From Bacteroidota bacterium (GTDB lineage Bacteria > Bacteroidota > Bacteroidia > AKYH767-A > OLB10): a stretch of DNA of 64,000 bases. Both the position numbers and the translations under genes were made by a program. Below, piece after piece: positions 27,157 to 35,804 of this stretch (positions are counted from its first letter, which is position 1; each line of letters opens with the position of its first letter). Where the stretch lies: NCBI GenBank assembly GCA_023251535.1, contig JAHEYP010000009.1, positions 1-64,000 of the forward strand, written 5' to 3'. The notes under the pieces are model-generated. The model was not told the origin of the DNA and made no database searches. It saw nothing but the letters and a program-made list of their open reading frames with translations.

Positions 27157-28386
27157 TTATTTTATTTGATCAAATCTGATTGGTAGGTTTTTCAGTGCAC
27201 GGTGTACAACTGAAGGATAATAATTCAAGTACGATTCTTCTTCAAGCACCGGACAACTAATACGATTAATTAATCCTGCAAATGCCTCTTCCACCTCCAT
27301 TCTAGCAAGAGATGCGCCTAAACAAACATGTATACCATGAGCGAACGCAACATGTAAGTTTGGATCACGAGTTACATCCAAATCATCTGGACTATCAAAT
27401 TGAAGTGGGTCGCGATTAGCGCCTGATAAGCTAACTAATAATCGTTCTCCTTTTTTAATTTGTTTACCACCAACCATTACATCAGCTTTCGCCCAACGCA
27501 CAGTAGATTTAACAGAACCATCATAGCGCAATAATTCTTCCACTCCTTTTTTAAGAAGCTTAGGGTCGTTACGCAATTTTTCCCATTGCTCAGGATGTTC
27601 CATTAATGCAAGAGTGCCGTTAGCAATCAAATTCATTGTTGTTTCGTGCCCTCCGAAAACTAACAAAACACAAGTTGCAATTACATCGTTGTAATTTATT
27701 TGTCCTGCTTCCTCTGCAGAAATCAACAAACTAATTAAATCGATACCCGGATTTTCACGACGATGTTCAATCAACGGTTTAATGTATTCAACCATTGAGT
27801 TGATTCCTTCGCAAGCGATTTCACGACGACGAGGCTCATCGGCTTTGATAAAGAAGAATACTCCGATTGCTTCCGACCATTCTTTAATTTTATCACGATC
27901 GAGATCCGGAGCTCCAATAAGTTCAAGAATAACAGTCATTGGCACTTCATAAGCGAAATCGCGAATCAATTCCATTTTACCGCTGGCCACTACTTTGTCG
28001 AGTGTCTTCTGAACTATTTTACGCACCATCGGACGATATCTTTCAATCGCAACAGGAGTAAATAATTTATTTAACAACATTCTTAGAACAGTATGTTCAG
28101 GAGGATCTCTGAATACCATCCAATATTTCAAAACATGAAAAATAGGTGCAATTGATTCTTGTTCTTCCTGCGTGAGCTCAGAAGCCAAGTAGCCCATTCG
28201 ATCGGAAGAAAAATTTTCTGCATCACGTAATACATCTACCACTTCCTTATAGCCGGTCAATACCCAGCCCTTCCATCGCTCATTCCAATGCACAGGATCA
28301 GTTTCGCGCAATGCTCTGTAATAAGCATGCGGATCGGCAATCACCTCCGGTGCCATCAAATCATCTTTAACTAAATACGTTGTCAT
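27157..28386 (-). CDS. Cytochrome P450
   Basis: 409 residues, the usual soluble bacterial length. The I-helix motif FGGHETTMN (near residue 247), the K-helix ELLR (ExxR, near 283) and the heme loop FAHGIHVCLGASLAR (ligand Cys near 352) are all intact. It would use heme-bound oxygen to hydroxylate a small organic substrate, with electrons from the adjacent ferredoxin. The substrate cannot be told from sequence. No other biosynthetic genes sit beside it, so it looks like a stand-alone oxidation module and not part of a larger cluster. Confidence 0.93.
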   Translation of the reverse strand: MTTYLVKDDLMAPEVIADPHAYYRALRETDPVHWNERWKGWVLTGYKEVVDVLRDAENFSSDRMGYLASELTQEEQESIAPIFHVLKYWMVFRDPPEHTVLRMLLNKLFTPVAIERYRPMVRKIVQKTLDKVVASGKMELIRDFAYEVPMTVILELIGAPDLDRDKIKEWSEAIGVFFFIKADEPRRREIACEGINSMVEYIKPLIEHRRENPGIDLISLLISAEEAGQINYNDVIATCVLLVFGGHETTMNLIANGTLALMEHPEQWEKLRNDPKLLKKGVEELLRYDGSVKSTVRWAKADVMVGGKQIKKGERLLVSLSGANRDPLQFDSPDDLDVTRDPNLHVAFAHGIHVCLGASLARMEVEEAFAGLINRISCPVLEEESYLNYYPSVVHRALKNLPIRFDQIK

Positions 28387-28452
28387 ATAGGTTTACATTT
28401 AGAAAAACGAAATTGTCTCCTTTCCTTCAAAATGCAAATGACATACATCATA

Positions 28453-28490
28453 ATAAAAAAGGTTCCACATCTATTTTACGTGGAACCTTT
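28453..28490 (-). terminator. Terminator downstream of the T9SS gene at 28632
   Basis: AAAGGTTCCAC (28458-28468) pairs perfectly with GTGGAACCTTT (28480-28490), with a T run following on the minus strand. It is about 140 bases after the stop of the upstream minus-strand gene. Confidence 0.75.
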
Positions 28491-28631
28491 ATAAATAAAC
28501 TTTTTTTAGCTCTTAAAACAAACTTTGATAAAACGCTTAAATTATTTATTGTTTCGGTTTGTTGACGAAAATCATTTCTTGCAAACTTGATTTTTGCGGC
28601 TTTGATTATGAATAAAAGATATTTCGCTAAA

Positions 28632-29522
28632 TTAATTCACAACAAACGTTTGCTGCATTTTGCCATCATTAGTAATGATGCTTGTCAGATACGTTCCTTT
28701 TTCAAAAGTAGATATATCGATAGGAGTGTTTTGATTGCCCACTACTTCTCCTACATTCCTTTTAAGCATTAGTTTTCCTTCAACAGAATAAACCTCTATT
28801 GTAACGGAAGAGTTCTTTTTTAATTCATAGTTGATATTGATATTACTTTTCGCAGGATTTGGATAAAGAGAAATACTATTGATACTACCCGATGTTTCAT
28901 TTAAGCCCGCTACAGTTCCACTGAAAGCTAGGTTGTCAACCCAGATATAATCGAGATTCGTTGCAGTAGCTCCACTAGCTCTTAGTTCGATGATACATGA
29001 ATCGGGAGCATCGCCTGAATTATAACTAAAGCTGATAGAAAAGTTTCCCCAACTCATCACCATTCCTGATAATGTTTGAGACGCAAGAGCTACGGTGTCT
29101 CTTGATTCTGTTGTTGTATTCCACTTTGTTAAAGCAACATTAATTTGTCCTTGAGCCAATCCATATACCATGTGTTGCCACTTGCCAGTAAACGCTGAAG
29201 GGCGTGATGTAAATGGAAATCCTGAAACAGGTTTTTTTGTAATTGTATCTAAAAGTCCCGATACTGCAATTCCTGGTACCACTGCGCCATTAATGGTTTT
29301 TGAGGTTACCTTCATATAATAACTACCAGGCATTCCGGGTGTAGCTTTCGTAACAGTATAAATTCCATATGCAGCTGTTGTATGATTCATTGTTCCCCAT
29401 GAAGCTGGCACTTCATAGTTTCCTGCAGAAACCCATGTTTCGAAACTATTATTCGGAATTTGCGCATTTACAGATAAAGAAAATAAAGTGGAACAGAAGA
29501 TAATTAGTAGTGCTCTTTTCAT
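28632..29522 (-). CDS. T9SS secreted protein, PCMD/carbohydrate-binding-like
   Basis: 296 residues with a signal peptide (MKRALLIIFCSTLFSLSVNAQ). The mature start IPNNSFETW and the later DSCIIELRASGATATNLDYIWVDNLAF are typical of Bacteroidota jelly-roll domains of the PCMD type, thought to bind carbohydrates. The end is a T9SS sorting domain (ISLYPNPAKSNININY, ending GKMQQTFVVN). It is probably a secreted glycan-binding protein. It is a single-gene unit. Confidence 0.8.
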   Translation of the reverse strand: MKRALLIIFCSTLFSLSVNAQIPNNSFETWVSAGNYEVPASWGTMNHTTAAYGIYTVTKATPGMPGSYYMKVTSKTINGAVVPGIAVSGLLDTITKKPVSGFPFTSRPSAFTGKWQHMVYGLAQGQINVALTKWNTTTESRDTVALASQTLSGMVMSWGNFSISFSYNSGDAPDSCIIELRASGATATNLDYIWVDNLAFSGTVAGLNETSGSINSISLYPNPAKSNININYELKKNSSVTIEVYSVEGKLMLKRNVGEVVGNQNTPIDISTFEKGTYLTSIITNDGKMQQTFVVN

Positions 29523-29593
29523 GTTTTGTTGTTAATCGTTTGGAATTCCCAAAAATACAGCTTTTGCTGTTGATATTTTACTGATAATGCTCA

Positions 29594-29623
29594 TTAAAAA
29601 GAGGGGGCTTTTTGCCCCCTCTT
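29594..29623 (-). terminator. Terminator of the sulfur-relay operon
   Basis: AAGAGGGGGC (29599-29608) and GCCCCCTCTT (29614-29623) form a 10-bp GC-rich stem with a 5-base loop. A T run follows on the minus strand. Confidence 0.92.
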
Positions 29624-29639
29624 AATTGTAATTTGCCTT

Positions 29640-30122
29640 TTAAATAAACAACATATGTGTTCCAAGCACTGAACCTTGTTTATAAAAATCACCAACGGTA
29701 ATAACTTCACTTAACCCATCATACATATCCTCTTTCTTATAGTGGAACATATCCATCGCTAAACGGCACGCCCAAAGCTTTACTCCTGAAGCCACCATAA
29801 TATCCAAGAACTCATGAATATCGGGCATATCGATTTTCTCCATCTCTTTTTTCATCATGGTTGTTGCCAACGCTTCCATACCCGGTAAGCCTCCTAACAT
29901 AGTTGGCATATGCATAGCGGGATTACCTACTGTTGCAACATGTAAATGCTCGAGTTTCTTTTTATGAATCGCTTCCAATCCGAAAAACGTGAAAAAGATT
30001 TCGGCTTCTATTCCTTCCATTCTTGCACCGTTTGCTAAAACAAATGCGGCATAAACATTTTCTAGTGTAGCTTTAGAGAGGATGATCAACATCTTTTTTA
30101 TCTCTCCATTATATTCGCTCAT
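29640..30122 (-). CDS. DsrE/DrsH-like sulfur-carrier family protein
   Basis: 160 residues. The sequence (KKMLIILSKATLENVYAAFV, EAEIFFTFFGLEAI, then SGVKLWACRLAMDMF) fits DsrE/F-like and peroxiredoxin-like proteins. The single conserved cysteine in WACRLAMDMF is the likely persulfide-carrying residue. It probably accepts or hands over sulfane sulfur produced by the oxidoreductase two genes upstream. It is the last gene of a three-gene operon (21 bases after the TusE-like gene). Confidence 0.85.
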   Translation of the reverse strand: MSEYNGEIKKMLIILSKATLENVYAAFVLANGARMEGIEAEIFFTFFGLEAIHKKKLEHLHVATVGNPAMHMPTMLGGLPGMEALATTMMKKEMEKIDMPDIHEFLDIMVASGVKLWACRLAMDMFHYKKEDMYDGLSEVITVGDFYKQGSVLGTHMLFI

Positions 30123-30143
30123 GATTTTATTTTTTTATTTTGA

Positions 30144-30452
30144 TTATAGACAACTTGCCGGTTTTGGTATTCCTGCAATTTTTGTTGAAATTTTTAATGG
30201 CCCCTGAGGGAACAATGCGTAAAATTCTTTTATGTCGATGACATTGCTTTTTCCAATTTTACGAATGCTCAATGGAACATTATTTTTATGTTCACCTTGA
30301 AGATATTTGACAACTTCCCAATGACGAGGAGTCATATCAACATTATTTTCTTTGGCAATAGCTTCGCCTATACTTTGATCCCATTGGTTAAAATCAATAA
30401 GATATCCTTCTTCGTTTACGTTGATTTTTTTACCTGCAATTTCCTTTTCCAT
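30144..30452 (-). CDS. TusE/DsrC-like sulfur relay protein
   Basis: 102 residues. The middle motif DMTPRHWEVVKYL and the end IKEFYALFPQGP, then KIAGIPKPASCL, identify the DsrC/TusE family. The penultimate cysteine is present. The second cysteine of true DsrC, about ten residues earlier, is replaced (ISTK instead of a Cys-containing segment), so the protein is TusE-like and should carry a persulfide on one cysteine. It lies between the SQR-like and DsrE-like genes, consistent with a sulfur relay. Confidence 0.88.
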   Translation of the reverse strand: MEKEIAGKKINVNEEGYLIDFNQWDQSIGEAIAKENNVDMTPRHWEVVKYLQGEHKNNVPLSIRKIGKSNVIDIKEFYALFPQGPLKISTKIAGIPKPASCL

Positions 30453-30474
30453 GATTATAGATATTGAATGATTG

Positions 30475-31707
30475 TTAATATTGTTTACCTGCTTCTTGCA
30501 TCTGTGCAGAAACGAATGGTATATGTGTTCCTTTTAATAGCATGTTCCAATAGATCCATCTGAATGCTAATTTTCCCATGTGATTCATTCGACTTTCTTT
30601 TAACAATCTTAAAGGACCCACTCCTGGGAAAGGAAAAGTTCCTTCAACTGGCTCGTGTGTATAGTTAAAATCGATTAATAGTGCTTTTCCTCCTCCTGTT
30701 TCGATGAAGCAATTTGCATGTCCATCGAAATCTTCTTTCAACGGTTCATTCTTAATGAAACGAAGAATATTCTCTGTTAAAATTTCTGCTTCAAAGTGTG
30801 CTACTGATCCGGCTTTTGATGCGGGAACATTTGAAGCATCACCGATCACGAAAACATTATTATAATTCAGCGATTGAAGTGTAGCCTTATTTGTTGGAAC
30901 ATAATTCAAATCGTCGCCCATATTTGAACGCTCCATGAGTTCATCGCCTTTATTTGTAGGAACAGTTACTAATAAATCAAAAGGTATTTCTCTTCCGCCA
31001 TAGTCGATAATCATTTTTCTTTCGTTGTCTACACTTTCTATTGCGAAATCACTTTCTATGTTTATGTTTTTCTCTTGCAATAAATGATCGAGAGCTTCGG
31101 TAGCTTTTGGTTTTGTGAATGCTCCGCTAAGAGGTGTTACGAATGTGATCTTTACTTTCTCGCGCATTTTTTTATTCTTGAAAAATGAGTCGGCAAGAAA
31201 CGCAAATTCAAGCGGAGCCACCGGACATTTAATCGGCATTTCGGTAATATGAACTACCATATTTCCGCCATCCCATTCACGCAATTTATTTCTTAGTGCC
31301 AACGCTCCTTCAAACGTATAAAAATCGAATACTGATTTTTGCCATTCGCTTCCTCTCATTCCTGCTGTTTCTTCTGGAGCAATTTTCGCACCTGTAGCAA
31401 TAATCAAAACATCATAAGCAATAGATGTTCCATCCACCATTTTTACTTGATTTGCCATCGGATCGATTTTATCGATCTTTCCTTTCCTTAGCGATACGCC
31501 TTTAGGAATAAACTCTTCGATTGTTTTTATGATGTCTTCAGGTGTATAAATATCAAAAGGCAAGAAAAGATACCCTGGTTGATAATGGTGTTCTACTTTT
31601 TCATCAATAATTTCGATTTCCCATAATTTCTTGTCGAGTTCATGTTGAAGATGGTTCGCCATCATTGTTCCTGCTGTTCCTGCGCCAAGAATTAAGATCT
31701 TTTTCAT
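30475..31707 (-). CDS. Sulfide:quinone oxidoreductase-like flavoprotein
   Basis: 410 residues. The N-terminal FAD motif KILILGAGTAGTMMANHL, the HHYQPGYLF segment, the second dinucleotide-fold region (VLIIATGAKIAPEE) and VFVIGDASNVPASKAGSVAHFEAE place it in the SQR/flavocytochrome-c sulfide dehydrogenase family. Only two cysteines are seen, in KCPVAPLEF (near 159) and HANCFIETG (near 340). It would oxidise sulfide at the membrane and pass electrons to quinone, leaving sulfane sulfur for the TusE- and DsrE-like proteins encoded next. It is first in the operon, with a -7 box and a palindrome upstream. Confidence 0.85.
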   Translation of the reverse strand: MKKILILGAGTAGTMMANHLQHELDKKLWEIEIIDEKVEHHYQPGYLFLPFDIYTPEDIIKTIEEFIPKGVSLRKGKIDKIDPMANQVKMVDGTSIAYDVLIIATGAKIAPEETAGMRGSEWQKSVFDFYTFEGALALRNKLREWDGGNMVVHITEMPIKCPVAPLEFAFLADSFFKNKKMREKVKITFVTPLSGAFTKPKATEALDHLLQEKNINIESDFAIESVDNERKMIIDYGGREIPFDLLVTVPTNKGDELMERSNMGDDLNYVPTNKATLQSLNYNNVFVIGDASNVPASKAGSVAHFEAEILTENILRFIKNEPLKEDFDGHANCFIETGGGKALLIDFNYTHEPVEGTFPFPGVGPLRLLKESRMNHMGKLAFRWIYWNMLLKGTHIPFVSAQMQEAGKQY

Positions 31708-31733
31708 AGTCGGGTGTATTAAAAATTACATGT

Positions 31734-31741
31734 CAAAATTA
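31734..31741 (-). promoter_or_regulatory. -7 box of the sulfur operon
   Basis: TAATTTTG on the minus strand, 26 bases before the SQR-like start codon. No convincing -33 element was found. Confidence 0.5.
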
Positions 31742-31817
31742 CCTTACATGCGCGCGAATTATTATGAGCCGTGTTGCGTCCTTCCGTGAGTCATCTCATT
31801 AAAAAACAGGGCCTTTT

Positions 31818-31831
31818 GTAACAATTGTTAC
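31818..31831. promoter_or_regulatory. 14-bp palindrome, candidate operator of sulfur operon
   Basis: GTAACAATTGTTAC is a perfect palindrome about 77 bases upstream of the -7 box. It shares the GTAAC-N4-GTTAC arms with 26185-26200 upstream of the efflux operon. Confidence 0.5.
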
Positions 31832-31840
31832 TGAAAACAA

Positions 31841-31871
31841 AAAAGCAGCTACACTATATTAGCGCAGCTGC
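31841..31871 (-). terminator. Terminator of the basic secreted protein gene
   Basis: GCAGCT (31845-31850) pairs with AGCTGC (31866-31871), with a T run on the minus strand. It is about 40 bases after the stop. Confidence 0.65.
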
Positions 31872-31912
31872 CGATTCCATGAATGGAACACTTTCAATAA
31901 ACCTAACCTAAC

Positions 31913-32356
31913 CTATTCTTCTTTGTACACTTTCAAGTGCTCGTCGTTGTTATAATAAACATCGTCGTTATCATCCCAATCTTCTCTTAGCTCGTATTGA
32001 TGTTCGCTTTCAAGATTAATATTTACGATTACCGGAGGCGCACTAACGCTTGTCACCCATAAATTGTTCGAGCGATACACATACATATTTCTCCAGTTAT
32101 CCCAATAAAAATTATAGCGAGGGAAAAAGACCCAACGATGATGAAATTCGTGACGTGGACCCCAAGTCGGATGATAAACCACAATCGTCTTCGGACGATA
32201 TCTACTGTGTTTCACCACAACTCTTTTGTTTTCGTGTGTTCGAACCGTTTTATGTTTATGTTGCGGCGGACGTTGTTGAGCGGATACCGAAAAAGTGATT
32301 AAAACAGCAAGTACCATAAAAAGCCCTTTTATTGCCGATGATTTTAATGTTTTCAT
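31913..32356 (-). CDS. Secreted His/Tyr/Trp-rich hypothetical protein
   Basis: 147 residues with a signal peptide (MKTLKSSAIKGLFMVLAVLI, ending SVSAQQ). The mature protein is basic and aromatic at first (PPQHKHKTVRTHENKR, HPTWGPRHEFHHRWVFFPRY) and acidic near the end (EDWDDNDDVYYNNDEH). Proteins of this kind are common in Bacteroidota and have no known function. It lies between the sulfur operon and the TauE/SafE gene and ends in its own terminator, so it need not share their role. Confidence 0.75.
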   Translation of the reverse strand: MKTLKSSAIKGLFMVLAVLITFSVSAQQRPPQHKHKTVRTHENKRVVVKHSRYRPKTIVVYHPTWGPRHEFHHRWVFFPRYNFYWDNWRNMYVYRSNNLWVTSVSAPPVIVNINLESEHQYELREDWDDNDDVYYNNDEHLKVYKEE

Positions 32357-32424
32357 TTTGATGATGATTTACCAATAGGACAATCGTCAAGTAAAAAGGT
32401 TTAATCACAAAAAGCGAAAAAGGG

Positions 32425-33201
32425 CTAGATTAGTCCTAAACCCAAAAATATTGCAAATACCAACAGCATAATACCAACTACTGTTTGTAACGTTTTTACC
32501 GTTATTTTCTTTAAAGCACTATTTCCGATAATCGCACCTATAAAAGCTGAAAGGGAAGCACACGCAATTAATTTATAGTCGAGGGTAATTCCCGGTTTTA
32601 TAAAATCGGATGAATAAACAGTTAAACGAGAAATATCAATAATGATAGCAATGGCAGTTCCGCTTGCGATGAACTGTTCTTTCGTTAATCCTGCTCGACT
32701 TAAAAATGCCGATCGAAGAGCGCCTTGATTTCCCGATAGCCCACCGAAGAATCCGCTTAATAATCCGCCGAGCGGTAAATATTTTTTATCGAATGTGATA
32801 TTTGAAAGTTTAGGAGAAAGTTCAATGACGGAGAAGATAATCAGTAACACAGCAATTATTAATTTAACCGATGTAATCATCTTATCCTGCTCTCCTATTT
32901 GATACGTATACAGAGAGGGTGCGTCTGCTAAAAGATGAAGCACTGCTGCTCCCGCTAACGCAGCAACGATAGCGGGTAATCCGAATCGTAGTACAATTTG
33001 TTTCTGAACATGACTACCAATCAAAACAAACTTAAATGCATTATTCAGAAAATGAACAATAGCCGTTAATGCAATCGCAATTTCTATCGGGAAGTAAACA
33101 GCAAAAACGGGTACTAATATTGTTCCTAGTCCGAAGCCTGAAAAAAAGGTTAGTCCGGAAGCAAACAATGCAACCAAACAAATGATGATGTATTGTGTCA
33201 T
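32425..33201 (-). CDS. TauE/SafE family anion permease
   Basis: 258 residues with about eight transmembrane segments. The paired repeats of the family are visible: FFSGFGLGTILVPVFAVYFP in the first half and GLLSGFFGGLSGNQGALRSAFL in the second. Members export or import sulfite, sulfoacetate, taurine-derived and other organic anions. The nearby sulfide-oxidising operon makes a sulfur-oxyanion substrate plausible but does not prove it. The gene lies 16 bases downstream of rsmI and is probably co-transcribed with it. Confidence 0.87.
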   Translation of the reverse strand: MTQYIIICLVALFASGLTFFSGFGLGTILVPVFAVYFPIEIAIALTAIVHFLNNAFKFVLIGSHVQKQIVLRFGLPAIVAALAGAAVLHLLADAPSLYTYQIGEQDKMITSVKLIIAVLLIIFSVIELSPKLSNITFDKKYLPLGGLLSGFFGGLSGNQGALRSAFLSRAGLTKEQFIASGTAIAIIIDISRLTVYSSDFIKPGITLDYKLIACASLSAFIGAIIGNSALKKITVKTLQTVVGIMLLVFAIFLGLGLI

Positions 33202-33217
33202 TCGTTATTTAAAATAA

Positions 33218-33916
33218 CTATTCGTCTTCGTGTTTTGAGCTTGCCGATTTTTCCGGCTTTCCTCCGATACAAACCACAATTTCTCCCTTCACTCCTTTTT
33301 CGGTGAAATAAGTACTCAACTCTTTTAAGGTTCCACGTTTTGTTTCTTCGAACATTTTAGAAAGTTCGCGTGATACAGATGCTTGACGATCTTCTCCAAA
33401 AACCACCGCAGCCTCCTCTAAGAGCTTCACTAGTCTGAAAGGCGACTCATAGAACACCATGGTTCTGTTTTCGTCTCTAAGGGCTTGTATTCGCGTTTGG
33501 CGGCCTTTCTTTTGTGGAAGGAACCCTTCAAACACAAAACGGTCGCAAGGGAGTCCGCTCATGACCATTGCAGGCACAAAGGCGGTCGGCCCGGGCAGGC
33601 ATTGCACTTCGATTCCTTCTTTGATGCATTCGCGCACCAGCAAATAACCTGGGTCGCTAACGGCAGGAGTTCCGGCATCGCTAACCAACGCCATTGAATT
33701 CCCTTCTTGCAACAAACGAATTACTTCTTTCAGGGCTTGATGCTCATTATGCTGATGATGGGAAAGGATTCTTTTTTCAATTTGAAAATGTTGTAAAAGA
33801 AATCTCGCGGTTCGGGTATCCTCTGCTAACACAATATCCACACTTTTCAACACTTCCAGCGCACGTAGTGTGATATCTTGTAAATTGCCGATGGGTGTTG
33901 GGACGAGCGTTAGCAT
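33218..33916 (-). CDS. rsmI: 16S rRNA (cytidine-1402-2'-O)-methyltransferase RsmI
   Basis: 232 residues. The tetrapyrrole-methylase fold motifs TLVPTPIGNLQDITLRAL, VLAEDTRTARFLL, LVSDAGTPAVSDPGYLLV and GFLPQKKGRQ are all present. RsmI adds a 2'-O-methyl group to C1402 of 16S rRNA in the decoding centre using S-adenosylmethionine. The length is a little short of the E. coli enzyme because a C-terminal extension is absent, as is usual in this phylum. It is followed closely by the TauE/SafE gene. Confidence 0.95.
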   Translation of the reverse strand: MLTLVPTPIGNLQDITLRALEVLKSVDIVLAEDTRTARFLLQHFQIEKRILSHHQHNEHQALKEVIRLLQEGNSMALVSDAGTPAVSDPGYLLVRECIKEGIEVQCLPGPTAFVPAMVMSGLPCDRFVFEGFLPQKKGRQTRIQALRDENRTMVFYESPFRLVKLLEEAAVVFGEDRQASVSRELSKMFEETKRGTLKELSTYFTEKGVKGEIVVCIGGKPEKSASSKHEDE

Positions 33917-34056
33917 ATACTTAAATTGATGCTACAATATTACGGTTTATTGTTTTATCGCGACAAGCTTTCATCTGGCTAAATTACCGGTCTTTACAGC
34001 TCGACTTTGAGATCAGTATTTTTTTGTTGTACCTTCATGTAATTATTATACGTTTT

Positions 34057-35757
34057 ATGCCTGCAAGCAAACGACTTCAAAAGCCAACTATTGCCGAACA
34101 GACCCTATTCTTGGGGGGCACGACTTTATTTGCTCTTTTAGGATTACTCAGTATAATGTTCTGGAAAGAGCGACAGGCTTATGATGCTGCACATTATCTT
34201 TTGGAAATAATAATTCGTAAAAACTTCTTCATCGCACATCAGCGTCCTGCGGGAATCGTTTCACAAATATTACCCTTAATCGGGGTTTACTTAAATGCGC
34301 CATTAAGCTGGTTAATGAAACTTTATTCAATTGGTGATATTCTTTTCTACTATCTCATTTTTGTTTGGCTCACACAATCGGCCAAAAATTACGGAGCCGC
34401 ACTAACGTTATTAATGAGTTACCTGCTCACCGTTTGTTATTCTTTTTATTGCCCTGTTACAGAACTCCTGCAAGGAATGGCATTATTACCGGTGATGTGG
34501 GTGCTGTTAGAAAACACATTCAGATTCCGTATACCGACATTAATTGTATTAATGGCTTTTATCATTTTTTCTCATCCCTTGCTTTTTATTCCTACCGGCA
34601 TTATGATCGGCTGGTGGTGGAATCAACAGAAAGAAAAAAACATTATGGCCATGGTGATGGCTGTTGGGTTCGTAGTGATAACAGGATTGAAGCTTTTACT
34701 TCTCGATAAATACGATTATCAAAAAACATACTACCCTGTGGTCTTCAACGATTATTCCAACATGAGTAACCTAACCGACGGGAAATACATTTTTTCATTT
34801 TTGAATATGTTGGTGACGAGCTATCCTGTTGTAGGTTTAATTGCGTTATTAACATTAGTGATGTTGTTATTCAGAAAAGTGTATTTGCAGGCAGGTTATT
34901 TCTTGTTAACACTTTTCGGATTTTTGTTGATAATCATTTGCACGCATCGGTTTGTGGCCATCACTAATTATTCCGAGCGGATGTTGTTGCCACTTGCATT
35001 TATTATCGCCCTGCCTTTTTCGAGAGAAATAATGTTTATTAGAACTGCGCTTATTAAGCAAGTGATTTTATTCGGACTAATGATTTTCCTTTTGTTTCGT
35101 GTGAATGAAATAAGAAATATGTCGAACGACTATTCTCTGCGCATTGCACAAATGAATAACTTGATTCAGACATCGCGTGCCACTGGACATCAAAAGACAA
35201 TTGCAGATGAAGAAATACTTGAACAAGTTCCTTCTGCAAACAGTGGCTGGTGTTACAGCATAGAAACAATGTTGTTCTCATCGTTAGAGGGTCCAGAAAA
35301 AACGGTCAGCATTGCGATGCAGCACGATCACATTGATCGAATCAAAGAAGCCGGGATCACACTTCAACCGAATCAGTGGATAAAGTGGATGGAATATATT
35401 TTGAAAGACGACACACTTCCGGCAAACTATTTTCAGTTTAAGCCACAAGTATATTCTTCACTACGTAACGATGGAAATGTTCCGGAGAAATTACGGGGCC
35501 TAGTAAAATGCACTATTGAAAAACCTATTCATCATACCTCAAGCGGTTCAACCATTATAACGGTTCGTTTTAAAGGTTTAGGGAATTATTTGGTTCCCGC
35601 GAAAAGTTCGGTAATGCGGATCCGTTACAAATCGCAGGATTTTTCAATCCCTTTGGTTTCGGATATTATTTCGGGATGTGCACAGCAGGTTTGTCTTCCT
35701 TCCGAAATTGGAAATCCTGATGACATAAGCATCGACATTATTCCCGTGAAACAATAA
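34057..35757 (+). CDS. Polytopic membrane protein, hypothetical
   Basis: About 566 residues from the ATG at 34057; the frame is open for 11 more codons with TTG codons only. The N-terminal two thirds contains about ten hydrophobic segments (for example FLGGTTLFALLGLLSIMF, VVGLIALLTLVMLLF, FLLIIICTHRFVAI). The last 220 residues are soluble and may face the periplasm. The layout resembles lipid-linked-sugar glycosyltransferases of the GT-C type, but no catalytic motif is recognised. It faces rsmI divergently and ends at a bidirectional terminator. Function unknown. Confidence 0.75.
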   Translation: MPASKRLQKPTIAEQTLFLGGTTLFALLGLLSIMFWKERQAYDAAHYLLEIIIRKNFFIAHQRPAGIVSQILPLIGVYLNAPLSWLMKLYSIGDILFYYLIFVWLTQSAKNYGAALTLLMSYLLTVCYSFYCPVTELLQGMALLPVMWVLLENTFRFRIPTLIVLMAFIIFSHPLLFIPTGIMIGWWWNQQKEKNIMAMVMAVGFVVITGLKLLLLDKYDYQKTYYPVVFNDYSNMSNLTDGKYIFSFLNMLVTSYPVVGLIALLTLVMLLFRKVYLQAGYFLLTLFGFLLIIICTHRFVAITNYSERMLLPLAFIIALPFSREIMFIRTALIKQVILFGLMIFLLFRVNEIRNMSNDYSLRIAQMNNLIQTSRATGHQKTIADEEILEQVPSANSGWCYSIETMLFSSLEGPEKTVSIAMQHDHIDRIKEAGITLQPNQWIKWMEYILKDDTLPANYFQFKPQVYSSLRNDGNVPEKLRGLVKCTIEKPIHHTSSGSTIITVRFKGLGNYLVPAKSSVMRIRYKSQDFSIPLVSDIISGCAQQVCLPSEIGNPDDISIDIIPVKQ

Positions 35758-35760
35758 GAC

Positions 35761-35797
35761 AAAAAAAATCCCTGCAGAAAGCTACAGGGATTTTTTC
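35761..35797. terminator. Bidirectional terminator
   Basis: AATCCCTG (35767-35774) pairs with CAGGGATT (35785-35792), with A and T runs on either side. It separates the converging membrane-protein and response-regulator genes. Confidence 0.85.
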
Positions 35798-35804
35798 ATT
35801 CTAT

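Noticed and set aside
28458-28490. GGTTCCAC and GTGGAACC arms that resemble parS half-sites
   Set aside because: The arms are 11 bases apart with a T-run and no CACGTG core, so this is a terminator hairpin.
34024-34056. Longer N-terminus for the membrane protein at 34057
   Set aside because: Only TTG codons are available, and the added residues do not improve the membrane-helix start.
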